DNA from: Arenibacter aquaticus | GTDB lineage: Bacteria; Bacteroidota; Bacteroidia; Flavobacteriales; Flavobacteriaceae | Direction: 5' to 3' | DNA: 64,000 nucleotides | Assembly (NCBI RefSeq): GCF_003957295.1 | Contig: NZ_RQPJ01000019.1 | Span: 42,943-106,942 of the forward strand | Shown: in pieces, positions 1-8,693 of the stretch | How positions within the stretch are numbered: the first letter of the stretch is position 1 | Layout of the letters: each line of letters starts with the position of its first letter | Program-made: the position numbers and the translations under genes | The notes under the pieces: generated by a model | What the model saw: only the letters and a program-made list of their open reading frames with translations | Told to the model about the DNA's origin: nothing | Databases searched by the model: none

Positions 1-2
1 CC

Positions 3-2348
3 AACAAAACCTTGACCCAAGCCAGTATTGTTGCTAAAAAAATGGAAGATGAATATGTATCCATAGAGCACTTATTATTGGCCATTTTTGGCTCCAAAAG
101 CAAAATTGCCCAGATTCTAAAAGATCAAGGGGTAACAGAAAAAGACCTAAAAGCAGCTATTTCGGAACTGAGAAAAGGAGGCAAGGTAACTTCCCAGAGT
201 GCAGAGGACACCTATAACTCCTTAAACAAATACGCCCGAAACTTAAATGAACTGGCAGATAGCGGTAAATTGGACCCCGTTATCGGTAGGGATGAGGAAA
301 TTAGAAGGGTGCTACAAATACTGTCGCGTAGGACCAAGAACAACCCAATGCTTGTTGGGGAACCTGGAGTAGGAAAAACAGCCATTGCTGAAGGTCTCGC
401 CCATAGGATTGTTCAAGGGGATATACCCGAGAATCTAAAGGATAAGATAATTTACTCCTTGGATATGGGAGCCTTGATTGCAGGCGCAAAATACAAAGGG
501 GAATTTGAAGAGCGACTAAAAGCGGTTATCAAAGAAGTTACCACCTCGGACGGTAATATTGTTCTCTTTATAGATGAGATCCACACCCTTGTAGGGGCTG
601 GTGGCGGACAGGGCGCCATGGATGCGGCCAACATTCTAAAACCAGCATTGGCACGTGGAGAACTACGTGCCATAGGCGCCACTACCTTGGATGAATATCA
701 AAAATATTTTGAAAAGGACAAAGCCCTGGAAAGAAGGTTTCAAAAAGTGGTAGTGGACGAACCGGATACGGAAAGTGCCATTTCTATTCTAAGGGGAATC
801 AAGGACAAGTATGAGGCACATCACAAAGTACGAATAAAAGACGAAGCCGTAATAGCCGCAGTGGAACTATCCCAACGTTATATCACCAATAGGTTTCTAC
901 CGGACAAGGCTATAGACCTAATGGATGAGGCCGCTTCCAAATTAAGAATGGAAATAAACTCCAAGCCCGAGGAACTGGATGTACTAGATCGCAAAATAAT
1001 GCAATTGGAGATAGAAATAGAGGCCATAAAAAGGGAGAACGACACTTCCAAGTTAAAAGCCCTTAACGTAGACCTCGCCAATTTAAAAGAAGACCGTAAC
1101 GAGATCTTTGCAAAATGGGAAAGCGAAAAAACAGTAGTGGACGATATACAAAAGACCAAAAACGATATTGAAAACTATAAGTTGGAAGCCGAGCGTGCCG
1201 AGCGTAACGGGGACTACGGCAAGGTAGCCGAGATAAGATATGGAAAAATCAAGGAAGCTCAAGAGAAACTAGAGCAGCTGCAAGGTTTACTACAAGAGCA
1301 ACAACAAGGAGAGACCCTGATCAAGGAAGAGGTCACCAACGAAGATATTGCAGAAGTAGTGGCCAAGTGGACCGGTATACCTGTTGCCAAAATGCTACAG
1401 AGCGAGCGGGAAAAACTGCTTAAACTGGAAGATGTATTGCACAAGAGAGTGGTAGGACAGGAAGAAGCCATACAAGCAGTTTCCGATGCCATTCGCAGAA
1501 GTAGGGCCGGTTTACAAGACAGTAAAAAGCCTATTGGCTCCTTCCTTTTCCTAGGTACTACCGGGGTAGGAAAAACCGAACTGGCAAAAACCTTGGCCGC
1601 CTACCTCTTTGATGATGAAAATGCCATGACCCGTATTGATATGAGCGAATACCAGGAAAGGCACGCAGTAAGTAGATTGGTTGGGGCACCTCCAGGATAC
1701 GTTGGATATGACGAAGGGGGACAATTGACCGAGGCGGTTAGAAGAAGACCTTATTCCGTGGTTTTACTGGACGAAATAGAAAAAGCACACCCAGATACCT
1801 TTAACATTCTATTGCAAGTACTGGACGAAGGCCGACTAACGGATAATAAAGGTAGGGTAGCCGATTTTAAGAACACGGTCATTATTATGACGAGCAATAT
1901 GGGTAGCCATATTATTCAGGAGAAATTTGAAGACAACCCGGACATATACAGTGCCACCGAGGCAGCAAGGGTAGAAGTCCTAGGACTTTTGCGCAAAACT
2001 ATACGTCCCGAGTTCCTGAATAGGATAGACGACATCATAATGTTTACCCCCCTAAACAGGAAGGATATCAGTAAAATTGTAGTGCTGCAACTAGAGCAAC
2101 TTAAAAAAATGGTGGCCAAACAAAATATTACTATTGATGCCACCGAGGAGGCCATAGCGTATCTGGCCAACAAAGGCTATGATCCGCAATATGGCGCCAG
2201 ACCTATTAAAAGGGTTATCCAGAAGGAGGTTTTGAACAATATTTCCAAAGAACTGTTAAGCGGAAGAGTATCTCCTGGAAGCATAGTTCTCATAGACTCC
2301 TTTGATGATAAGCTGGTATTTAGGAATGAAAGTGAGCTTGCTAGTTAA
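3..2348 (+). CDS. clpB: ATP-dependent chaperone ClpB (5' end outside window)
   Basis: Hsp100 disaggregase that threads aggregated proteins through a hexameric AAA+ ring together with DnaK. The frame is already open at base 3, so the start codon lies upstream; about 781 residues are present against roughly 860 in the family, so part of the N-domain is missing. Counting from the TTG at base 12, the first Walker A (GEPGVGKT) is near residue 116, Walker B reads LFIDEIHTL, a charged coiled-coil M-domain spans about 310-440, the second Walker A is GTTGVGKT near 517 and the second Walker B is [11 protein letters not shown]. The M-domain separates ClpB from ClpA/ClpC. A strong terminator follows, so it is probably the last gene of its transcript. 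Confidence 0.97.
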   Translation, partial: NKTLTQASIVAKKMEDEYVSIEHLLLAIFGSKSKIAQILKDQGVTEKDLKAAISELRKGGKVTSQSAEDTYNSLNKYARNLNELADSGKLDPVIGRDEEIRRVLQILSRRTKNNPMLVGEPGVGKTAIAEGLAHRIVQGDIPENLKDKIIYSLDMGALIAGAKYKGEFEERLKAVIKEVTTSDGNIVLFIDEIHTLVGAGGGQGAMDAANILKPALARGELRAIGATTLDEYQKYFEKDKALERRFQKVVVDEPDTESAISILRGIKDKYEAHHKVRIKDEAVIAAVELSQRYITNRFLPDKAIDLMDEAASKLRMEINSKPEELDVLDRKIMQLEIEIEAIKRENDTSKLKALNVDLANLKEDRNEIFAKWESEKTVVDDIQKTKNDIENYKLEAERAERNGDYGKVAEIRYGKIKEAQEKLEQLQGLLQEQQQGETLIKEEVTNEDIAEVVAKWTGIPVAKMLQSEREKLLKLEDVLHKRVVGQEEAIQAVSDAIRRSRAGLQDSKKPIGSFLFLGTTGVGKTELAKTLAAYLFDDENAMTRIDMSEYQERHAVSRLVGAPPGYVGYDEGGQLTEAVRRRPYSVVLLDEIEKAHPDTFNILLQVLDEGRLTDNKGRVADFKNTVIIMTSNMGSHIIQEKFEDNPDIYSATEAARVEVLGLLRKTIRPEFLNRIDDIIMFTPLNRKDISKIVVLQLEQLKKMVAKQNITIDATEEAIAYLANKGYDPQYGARPIKRVIQKEVLNNISKELLSGRVSPGSIVLIDSFDDKLVFRNESELAS

Positions 2349-2368
2349 TTGAATTAACAAAAAAATAG

Positions 2369-2405
2369 AAAGGGCATCCGATTTGGTTTCGGATGCCCTT
2401 TTTTT
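2369..2405 (+). terminator. Rho-independent terminator after clpB
   Basis: A 13-bp perfect stem (2369-2381 with 2389-2401, core GGGCATCCGA) closes a 7-base loop and runs into a T tract. It separates clpB from the TetR gene on the same strand. Confidence 0.9.
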
Positions 2406-2465
2406 ATCAACAATATATACCAAGCAGTATAAGATTTTTTTATATTAGCATAAAACTGTAAGAAC

Positions 2466-3062
2466 ATGTCTACAAAAGCCGAAAGAACCTCAGCCTATAT
2501 TATAGAGACCGTTGCGCCAATCTTCAATAAGTTGGGATATGTTGGCACCAGCATGAGCGATCTTACAGAGGCCACCGGTCTTACCAAAGGTGCGCTTTAC
2601 GGAAATTTTGAAAACAAGGACTCCTTGGCCATGGCAGCCTTTGAATATAATAGCAAAAAACTACTTTCTAAGATAGATGAGGTATTGGATACAGATGGCA
2701 ACTGCCTACAAAAGATGTTTGTGCTCACCAACTTCTACCGTCACTATGATACTTTTGTTAAGGAATTAGGGGGCTGCCCTATCTTGAACGTAGGAGTGGA
2801 CGCCAATCACAACAACTCACAATTATTGGCCGCCACTCGCGAGACCATAAAGAATATAGAAGGTAAAATAGCCCTAGTTTTGGAGAACGGACTCAATAAC
2901 AATGAAATAAGATTGCCTGTAACCCCTCTTCAATTTGCCAAACAATTGTACACTATGATACAGGGCGCCGTTGCCATGGCAACGATTACCGCCGATAGAA
3001 AATACCTACTGAACACTATTGCCTATTTAGATCAATTGATCATTAGGGAAATAAAGAAGTAA
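2466..3062 (+). CDS. TetR/AcrR family transcriptional regulator
   Basis: One-component repressor-type regulator of 198 residues, the usual length. The N-terminal helix-turn-helix is at about residues 8-52, with the recognition helix around GLTKGALYGNFENKDSL, which matches the family's typical KGxxYxxFxxK pattern. The rest is an all-helical ligand/dimerisation domain with no recognisable ligand signature. It stands alone after a terminator and is convergent with the PorP/SprF gene, so the neighbours give no hint of its target; autoregulation is possible but no operator was recognised. The ATG at 2466 is the only sensible start. Confidence 0.9.
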   Translation: MSTKAERTSAYIIETVAPIFNKLGYVGTSMSDLTEATGLTKGALYGNFENKDSLAMAAFEYNSKKLLSKIDEVLDTDGNCLQKMFVLTNFYRHYDTFVKELGGCPILNVGVDANHNNSQLLAATRETIKNIEGKIALVLENGLNNNEIRLPVTPLQFAKQLYTMIQGAVAMATITADRKYLLNTIAYLDQLIIREIKK

Positions 3063-3092
3063 AAGATTCTTGTATGGTATTCTTTTTGGGTA

Positions 3093-4685
3093 TTACTCTC
3101 CTATTACCCTAAAAATCCATGTTTTATCCGTGTATTGTCCGTCATATTTACTATCGCGGGCCGCTTCTGCCTCTTGTAGGGTATCAAACCGTTCCAAATA
3201 AACATAGTTATATTTTGTTCTTGGCAAATAGAACGATTTAGCGTTTATACCTTTCTTTTTCAGACTATTAAGAAATATATCATGGTATCTACTAGATCCG
3301 TAAACATTGGCAATTAGATAAAACCCAGCCTTTTCACCATCAATTTTCTCTGCTTCTTCATAATGTCCTTTGGTTACCGGTAGACCTGCCTCTTTTCTTG
3401 CTGCAATCCTATCCAGATCTGCTTGGATTTTATTAGCCCTTGCTACCTCCAATTGTTTTATGGAGTCTAACCTTTTCTGCTCCTCCAACTGTAATGCTTT
3501 TTCCAATGCAAGGGCTTCCTGCTCTTCCTTTAATCTTTTTGCCTCGGCCAATTCCTGTGCCAATCGCATTTCCTCTTCCATGGCCTTTCTGCTCTTCCTT
3601 TTTCTGCGTTTTTTCTTTTTAGCACTCTTTGCCTTGTTTTTCACGGCCAAGGCTTCGGCCTTTGTCAACTCTTCTTTAATCTTGAACTCTTCCTCTGCAT
3701 CTTCCTTCTCCAATCTAGCAGGGTCCTCCCCCAACACATCATCCTCCGCATCAAACCCTACTACTTTTTTACGGTCATCCGGCCTACCCAACGTAAATGC
3801 CGCAATAAGCTCAAAACTTGGATCCATATCCTTAAGCTCCGGATCTGTACCATATTCTATTAGCGCCCCTAAGGATAAGCGCTTAAAAAATCTAGCGCCC
3901 AATCCTCCCGAAATACCATAAAAACTATTATATCCGCCTTGAATCCAAAATTTATTCGTAGACAATAGCGCATTAAAACCAACTTGCGTATCCGCATATG
4001 GCACTGACCGTATATAAAGCAAAGGCAATAGGTAGGCATCGTCTACTCCAGAAAATAACGTTACTGGCAAACGATAATCTATTGTCCCCATGTATATTTT
4101 CTCGTCCGACTCCGTAGCTATCTTATTGGTAGAAAAATTATAATCCACAAGATTTTCTGCCGTAAAGCCAATACCTAGTCCGTCTACAGAAAACCGTAGC
4201 CCCGGGGCAAATTGCATAATAAAGGTATCGGACAGCTCCAATTGTGGCAATAGAATATTTGGATCAGGCTGATATCGATCGTCTGCCAATTCACTATTGA
4301 ACCCAAAAATATTCAAACCAAGGGACAATTGCATATTGTTATCAAAATCAAAGGAATAGGCATAGTTCAATACAGCTCCTGTATTTAAAAATACCCCTGT
4401 ATTGTTCTGTATAAACCCTATACCAATGGCCGACTGTGGAGTTAATTTCCTTGAATAATTTAAAAATATTGAGGTTGGGTCACCATCTACCGTCTGCCAT
4501 TGATATCGGGACCAAAATGCAAGGGACTCCGGATGGTTTCTATCCAACGAAAAAACAGGGTTAAACAAACTGGAATTGAATTCATTCAAGTTATGCTGCC
4601 TTATATCTGTAGGTACAACAACATCTTGAGCATGCGAAAAAAATACTGCAAGCAGAAAAACGTAGATAGTGTTCTTTTTCTCCAT
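3093..4685 (-). CDS. PorP/SprF-family type IX secretion membrane protein with SPOR-like C-terminus
   Basis: The N-terminal ~300 residues have a signal peptide (ends near HAQ) and a PorP/SprF-like outer-membrane beta-barrel, with repeated FNSSLFNP, GIGFI and GGLGARF type strands. This family works with gliding/type IX secretion. A highly charged linker follows, with a polybasic stretch KKKKRRKRK and then a long E/K/A-rich coiled coil. The last ~75 residues (YLIANVYGS...IFRVIG) look like a SPOR-type domain, a fold that binds peptidoglycan in other proteins. A TTG at 4691 would extend the reading, but the ATG at 4685 (MEKK) is preferred. Barrel assignment is good; the SPOR call is by pattern only. 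Confidence 0.85.
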   Translation of the reverse strand: MEKKNTIYVFLLAVFFSHAQDVVVPTDIRQHNLNEFNSSLFNPVFSLDRNHPESLAFWSRYQWQTVDGDPTSIFLNYSRKLTPQSAIGIGFIQNNTGVFLNTGAVLNYAYSFDFDNNMQLSLGLNIFGFNSELADDRYQPDPNILLPQLELSDTFIMQFAPGLRFSVDGLGIGFTAENLVDYNFSTNKIATESDEKIYMGTIDYRLPVTLFSGVDDAYLLPLLYIRSVPYADTQVGFNALLSTNKFWIQGGYNSFYGISGGLGARFFKRLSLGALIEYGTDPELKDMDPSFELIAAFTLGRPDDRKKVVGFDAEDDVLGEDPARLEKEDAEEEFKIKEELTKAEALAVKNKAKSAKKKKRRKRKSRKAMEEEMRLAQELAEAKRLKEEQEALALEKALQLEEQKRLDSIKQLEVARANKIQADLDRIAARKEAGLPVTKGHYEEAEKIDGEKAGFYLIANVYGSSRYHDIFLNSLKKKGINAKSFYLPRTKYNYVYLERFDTLQEAEAARDSKYDGQYTDKTWIFRVIGE

Positions 4686-4727
4686 ATACAAAAGAACAAA
4701 AAACTACCTGTACTACATACTTTTTTG

Positions 4728-4745
4728 ATGTAATTTTAGTTACAT
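4728..4745. promoter_or_regulatory. Inverted repeat between divergent genes
   Basis: ATGTAA, six bases, TTACAT: a perfect 6+6 inverted repeat lying midway between the divergent PorP/SprF-SPOR gene and the histidine phosphatase gene. It has operator-like geometry, but AT-rich sequence can produce this by chance. Confidence 0.3.
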
Positions 4746-4781
4746 TATTAGAATAAACCTTTACCAATATCAGAATCGACC

Positions 4782-5312
4782 ATGAAAATAATAAAACTGT
4801 TATTAATTCTATCGTTTACATTGGGCATATTGGGCTGCAAAGACGACCCTCAACCCCCGTTAGAAATTGCAGAAGACACCATATCAACCTATTACTTCAT
4901 AAGACATGCAGAAAAAGATAGGAGTGACCCACAGAATGTTGATCCCGAATTAAACCAAGACGGATTGGGACGTGCCATAAGATGGGCCGAAGTATTTGAC
5001 CCTGTTGATCTGGATGCCATTTATATTACCGATTTTGAGAGAACCGCCATGACTGCTGCCCCTACCTCCATCAAAAAAGAAATAACCCCTCAATACTACG
5101 ACCCCAAGGTTATGATCATCAACGAATTTAAACGCCAGAACTTAGGAAAAAATGTACTGGTCGTAGGTCATAGCAATACCACCCCAGAATTTGTCAACCA
5201 AATGCTGGGCGAAGAGAAATACTCCCAAATGGATGATTATGACAATAGTAGTTTGTTTATTGTCAGGATCATAAATGGCAAGGCCACGGACATCCGGCTA
5301 AAAATGGATTAA
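4782..5312 (+). CDS. Histidine phosphatase family lipoprotein
   Basis: Phosphoglycerate-mutase-like (branch 2, SixA-sized) protein of 176 residues. It begins with a lipoprotein signal peptide; the lipobox Cys is residue 19 (LGILGCK), so it is probably periplasmic or membrane-anchored rather than cytosolic. The catalytic RHA motif (FIRHAEK) is at residues 41-43 and the second histidine sits in VVGHSN. The substrate cannot be told. Its stop overlaps by 4 bases the stop of the convergent DUF6503 lipoprotein. Confidence 0.88.
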   Translation: MKIIKLLLILSFTLGILGCKDDPQPPLEIAEDTISTYYFIRHAEKDRSDPQNVDPELNQDGLGRAIRWAEVFDPVDLDAIYITDFERTAMTAAPTSIKKEITPQYYDPKVMIINEFKRQNLGKNVLVVGHSNTTPEFVNQMLGEEKYSQMDDYDNSSLFIVRIINGKATDIRLKMD

Positions 5313-6061
5313 TGCAATGCCGATGCCGATACGTTAATTTGCTCCAGTTCTATTTTGGAAAGCAAATTTAAGCTGCCAAGTGCGTAAAGGCTATCCACAT
5401 CATAAATTGACGTTTTTTCTTCGGAGGCCTCATAATTCTCATAATCAACAAAGCGAATACCTCCAATATAACGCTCATTATAAGCTGCCCTAAAGCGTAT
5501 TCCCCCACCGTTAACATGAAATAGATAGGCTAAATAAGTAGGCTTAAATGTCTTCTTATCAAACCAGTAGAGGTATATATCATCATAATCATCACCTCCC
5601 CCTTTTTTATCAAAACTTATCTTTACCTTGTAAAACTCCCTATCCTTGATTTTTGTCTCACCTAAGAGCTCCTTGTTTACAGCTGCATCGTTTAGTCCAT
5701 AGGGCAAATTGGCAAAATAATGGACAGAATTCACCGAATTGGCGTATAAATTGGCGAGTGAATCGTTTAAAATAACCAGACTGTCGTTGACAAAACGTCT
5801 AAAATCCTGGTTGGTTCTCACATCTACCACCTCCAAACTATCGGTTTTTTTGATCCGTTTTAGTATCTTTTTCCCATCTTTCCATTTGGAAGCATAATGC
5901 ATATCCCTAAACTTAAAGGAAATATCGTTAGTTTTATAGCGCTCCCCTCCACTTACTTTTATAGAGCGATCTACAATCTCCTGAACAGACATAATGGTCT
6001 TGGTCTTACCCTTACACGAAAGAACAATTAATACAATCGCTAATGCATAACTAAATTTCAT
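5309..6061 (-). CDS. DUF6503-type lipoprotein of unknown function
   Basis: A 250-residue exported protein with lipobox LIVLSCK (Cys 16). The body, beginning near IVDRSIKVSGGERY, resembles a family seen widely in Flavobacteriia (I believe DUF6503). It is predicted to be a beta-rich periplasmic lipoprotein like LolA/LolB-type folds, but that fold is inference. No catalytic motif is visible. It is convergent with the histidine phosphatase gene and divergent from smpB. Confidence 0.75.
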   Translation of the reverse strand: MKFSYALAIVLIVLSCKGKTKTIMSVQEIVDRSIKVSGGERYKTNDISFKFRDMHYASKWKDGKKILKRIKKTDSLEVVDVRTNQDFRRFVNDSLVILNDSLANLYANSVNSVHYFANLPYGLNDAAVNKELLGETKIKDREFYKVKISFDKKGGGDDYDDIYLYWFDKKTFKPTYLAYLFHVNGGGIRFRAAYNERYIGGIRFVDYENYEASEEKTSIYDVDSLYALGSLNLLSKIELEQINVSASALH

Positions 6062-6219
6062 CTACTAATATGTATTTTATAATAAGGTTTGCCTACCCAT
6101 TCCCTTTACACTGACAAACCCTTCTAATTTCATAAGATTAATCGTAAGCTACTTTCATTCATTACAAAAATTTATACCAAACCCTTCATTTACTTATAAA
6201 ATCAATATCTGGAGGCTAA

Positions 6220-6249
6220 TTGCCAATTGAATAATTGTTTCTATTTTTG
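6220..6249 (+). promoter_or_regulatory. Bacteroidota-type promoter of smpB
   Basis: TTG at 6220-6222, a 19-base spacer, then TATTTTTG at 6242-6249 matches the Bacteroidota TTG/TAnnTTTG promoter. The start codon follows only 7 bases after the -7 box, so the mRNA would be almost leaderless. Confidence 0.6.
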
Positions 6250-6256
6250 CTATCAT

Positions 6257-6718
6257 ATGCAGAAAAAAATAAACATAAAGAATAAAAGGGCCCGGTTTGA
6301 TTATGAATTACTGGACACTTACACTGCCGGCATTGTATTGTCTGGTACCGAAATTAAATCTATCCGGGAAAGTAAGGCTTCCATATCAGAAAGCTTTTGC
6401 GAATTTAATGAGCTGGGCGAATTGTTCGTTGTGAATATGCAGGTAGATGAATACTCCCATGGCACACACTACAACCACAAACCTAAGGCAGAGCGAAAGC
6501 TTCTACTAAACCGTGGAGAACTTAAAAAGTTACAAAAAGAAGTAAAAAATACCGGCCTTACCATAATTCCCTTAAACTTATTTCTAAATGATAGAGGCTT
6601 GGCCAAACTGAACATTGCCCTGGCCAGAGGAAAGAAATTATATGACAAACGCGAAACAATCAAGGATCGGGATAATAAGAAAAACCTGGACAGAATTAAG
6701 AAAAGCTTCAATAATTAA
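6257..6718 (+). CDS. smpB: SsrA-binding protein SmpB
   Basis: Small RNA-binding protein that delivers tmRNA to stalled ribosomes (trans-translation). From ATG 6257 it is 153 residues, the family's normal size, starting MQKKINIKNKRARFDYELL. The hallmark core VLSGTEIKSIRESKASISE and a basic tail rich in KKNLDRIKKS are present. A longer reading from 6227 adds ten unlikely residues and would begin upstream of the promoter -7 box, so 6257 was chosen. The tmRNA gene itself is not in this window. Confidence 0.97.
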   Translation: MQKKINIKNKRARFDYELLDTYTAGIVLSGTEIKSIRESKASISESFCEFNELGELFVVNMQVDEYSHGTHYNHKPKAERKLLLNRGELKKLQKEVKNTGLTIIPLNLFLNDRGLAKLNIALARGKKLYDKRETIKDRDNKKNLDRIKKSFNN

Positions 6719-6726
6719 ACCTTAAA

Positions 6727-7407
6727 CTAGTTTTTGTCCTCCAACAAGGGAACAAAACGGAATGACCCCAGTTCTTTTTTTTCAAATTCTTTGGCAGATT
6801 TCCTTACAAACAAGGTCATAATCTGTTCATCAGTTCCTACTGGTATTACCAGTCTACCACCAATTTTCAGCTGGGCCAGCAAGGGATTGGGCACAAATGG
6901 AGCGCCAGCCGTAACAATAATACTATCAAAAGGAGCTTCTTCGGGCAAACCTTTATAACCGTCCCCAAAAATTACTTTTTTAGGCCTATAGCCCATCTTT
7001 TTAAAGAAAAGGTTGGTTTTCTTAAATAGCTCCAATTGTCTTTCTATTGTATAAACCCTTGCTTTCAGTTTTAACAAAACTGCCGTTTGATACCCACTTC
7101 CGGTACCTATTTCCAACACTTTATGATTTGGCTCTACCTGCAAGAGCTGCGACTGAAAAGCTACGGTATAGGGCTGGGATATAGTTTGATCGGCACCTAT
7201 GGGAAAAGCCTTATCCTGATAGGCATGGTCTTCAAAACTACTATCCAAAAATAGGTGTCTGGGCACCGCTCTAACGGCATTTAAAACGGCAGTATCCACA
7301 ATCCCCTTATCCAAAAGGATGTCTGCCAACTTGTTACGCATGCCACGATGTTTAAAGGTATCTTTCAATTGATTGGTTTTGGTCTGTAAAGTTAAAAAAT
7401 GATACAT
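6727..7407 (-). CDS. pcm: Protein-L-isoaspartate O-methyltransferase
   Basis: Uses SAM to methylate isoaspartyl residues and so start repair of damaged proteins. The signature VPRHLFLD, the ISQPYTVA segment and the SAM-binding motif VLEIGTGSGYQTA are all present; a second conserved motif is GDGYKGLPEEAPFD. It has 226 residues from ATG 7407; a TTG about 13 codons in (LKDTFKHRG) would give a length closer to relatives. Convergent with smpB with only 8 bases between the genes. Confidence 0.95.
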   Translation of the reverse strand: MYHFLTLQTKTNQLKDTFKHRGMRNKLADILLDKGIVDTAVLNAVRAVPRHLFLDSSFEDHAYQDKAFPIGADQTISQPYTVAFQSQLLQVEPNHKVLEIGTGSGYQTAVLLKLKARVYTIERQLELFKKTNLFFKKMGYRPKKVIFGDGYKGLPEEAPFDSIIVTAGAPFVPNPLLAQLKIGGRLVIPVGTDEQIMTLFVRKSAKEFEKKELGSFRFVPLLEDKN

Positions 7408-7535
7408 TTAAAATAAAGAAAACTGATAATATATCATGGTGCAATCTACCATCTTTGCCATTGCCATCCTCCAATAATAAAACATTTTTCTCAAAATAAA
7501 TTCACCTTATCCGTACAATGTCCATAAAAACCCCT

Positions 7536-7565
7536 CTATAGCAAAAACCGAATAATCCGCTATAG
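7536..7565. promoter_or_regulatory. Inverted repeat upstream of the Gfo/Idh gene
   Basis: CTATAGC at 7536-7542 and GCTATAG at 7559-7565 form a perfect 7-bp inverted repeat with a 16-base interval, in the 240-base gap between pcm and the oxidoreductase. CCCT and AGGG flank it further out. It could be an operator or a weak hairpin. Confidence 0.3.
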
Positions 7566-7623
7566 CGTTTTAGGGTACAGGTGAACTTTTGCTTTTTAAG
7601 GTACTTAACTTGCAAACTATCCT

Positions 7624-7631
7624 TATTTTTG
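7624..7631 (+). promoter_or_regulatory. Probable -7 box for the Gfo/Idh oxidoreductase
   Basis: TATTTTTG fits TAnnTTTG and lies 16 bases before the ATG. No TTG stands at the ideal 19-base distance, so only half of the promoter is supported. Confidence 0.4.
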
Positions 7632-7647
7632 AAGAAAATAATTAAAT

Positions 7648-8613
7648 ATGCTTAATGTTGGCGTCCTTGGAGCAGGACATTTAGGAAAAATACATTTACG
7701 ACTCCTTAATGAGTCCAAGAAATACAATTTAGTGGGTTTTTATGATCCCGATGTAATCAATGGTGAAAAAGTAGCAGCCCAATTTGGTTACACTTTTTAT
7801 GACAACATCAACAAACTTATTGATGAAGTTGATGTAATAGACATTGTTACCCCTACCCTTTCACACTTTGAATGCGCCAAAAAGGCTATGGAAAAGGGGA
7901 GGCATGTATTTATAGAGAAACCCATCACCAACACTTTGCAAGAAGCCGAAGAATTATTGATTCTGGAAAAGAAATATAATGTAAAAGGACAGGTGGGCCA
8001 CGTAGAACGGTTTAACCCTGCCTTCATGGCCGTAAAGGACAATATTAACAGTCCTATGTTTATTGAAACCCATAGACTGGCAGAGTTTAACCCTAGAGGT
8101 ACAGACGTCCCGGTTGTATTGGATCTGATGATCCACGATATAGACGCCATACTTAGTGTGGTTAGCTCTGAAGTAAAACACATAACAGCCAGCGGAGTCT
8201 CGGTCATTAGCAACTCACCGGATATTGCAAACGCCAGAATTGAATTTGAAAACGGCTGTGTAGCCAATCTAACAGCCAGCAGAATTTCCCTGAAAAACAT
8301 GAGGAAGTCCAGGTTTTTCCAAAGAGATGCCTATATATCTGTAGACTTTCTTGAAAAGAAGGTCGAAGTTGTAAAAATGAAGGATGCCCCTGAGAAACCG
8401 GGAGATTTTGATATGATACTGCAAAATGCGGAAGGGGTAAAAAAACAAATATATTTTGAGAATCCTGATATTCCCACCAACAATGCAATTCTTGATGAAT
8501 TGGAAACCTTTGCCGATGCAATAAACCAAAATACCGTTCCTGTTGTGACCTTGGAGCAAGGCACTAAGGCACTAAGGGTGGCTTTGGGAGTGATAGCGTC
8601 TTTCCAGAAGTAA
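7648..8613 (+). CDS. Gfo/Idh/MocA family oxidoreductase
   Basis: NAD(P)-dependent dehydrogenase of 321 residues. The N-terminal Rossmann fold has VGVLGAGHLGKIH (residues 3-15), followed by DIVTPTLSHFE and the characteristic EKPITN near residue 90, which contains the family's catalytic lysine. The C-terminal domain has the HDIDAILS motif. Substrates in this family are sugars, inositols or biliverdin-like compounds; nothing nearby defines which. It lies just upstream of the 3-hydroxyacyl-CoA dehydrogenase gene on the same strand and may be cotranscribed. Confidence 0.9.
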   Translation: MLNVGVLGAGHLGKIHLRLLNESKKYNLVGFYDPDVINGEKVAAQFGYTFYDNINKLIDEVDVIDIVTPTLSHFECAKKAMEKGRHVFIEKPITNTLQEAEELLILEKKYNVKGQVGHVERFNPAFMAVKDNINSPMFIETHRLAEFNPRGTDVPVVLDLMIHDIDAILSVVSSEVKHITASGVSVISNSPDIANARIEFENGCVANLTASRISLKNMRKSRFFQRDAYISVDFLEKKVEVVKMKDAPEKPGDFDMILQNAEGVKKQIYFENPDIPTNNAILDELETFADAINQNTVPVVTLEQGTKALRVALGVIASFQK

Positions 8614-8693
8614 TTCACAACCCCAATATACGGTCCGGCAAATTGTCTTGGGACAGTTTTATAGACCATAATAAAATGCAAAACCTAAAACCA

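Noticed and set aside
1551..1580. Altered second Walker A of ClpB (GTTGVGKT instead of GPTGVGKT)
   Set aside because: The essential GxxGxGKT residues are intact, and I believe this variant is usual in flavobacterial ClpB.
3370..3921. Plus-strand open frame of 183 codons rich in Ser/Leu/Phe
   Set aside because: Antisense of the charged coiled-coil linker of the PorP/SprF-SPOR gene; its composition is the mirror of E/K-rich codons.
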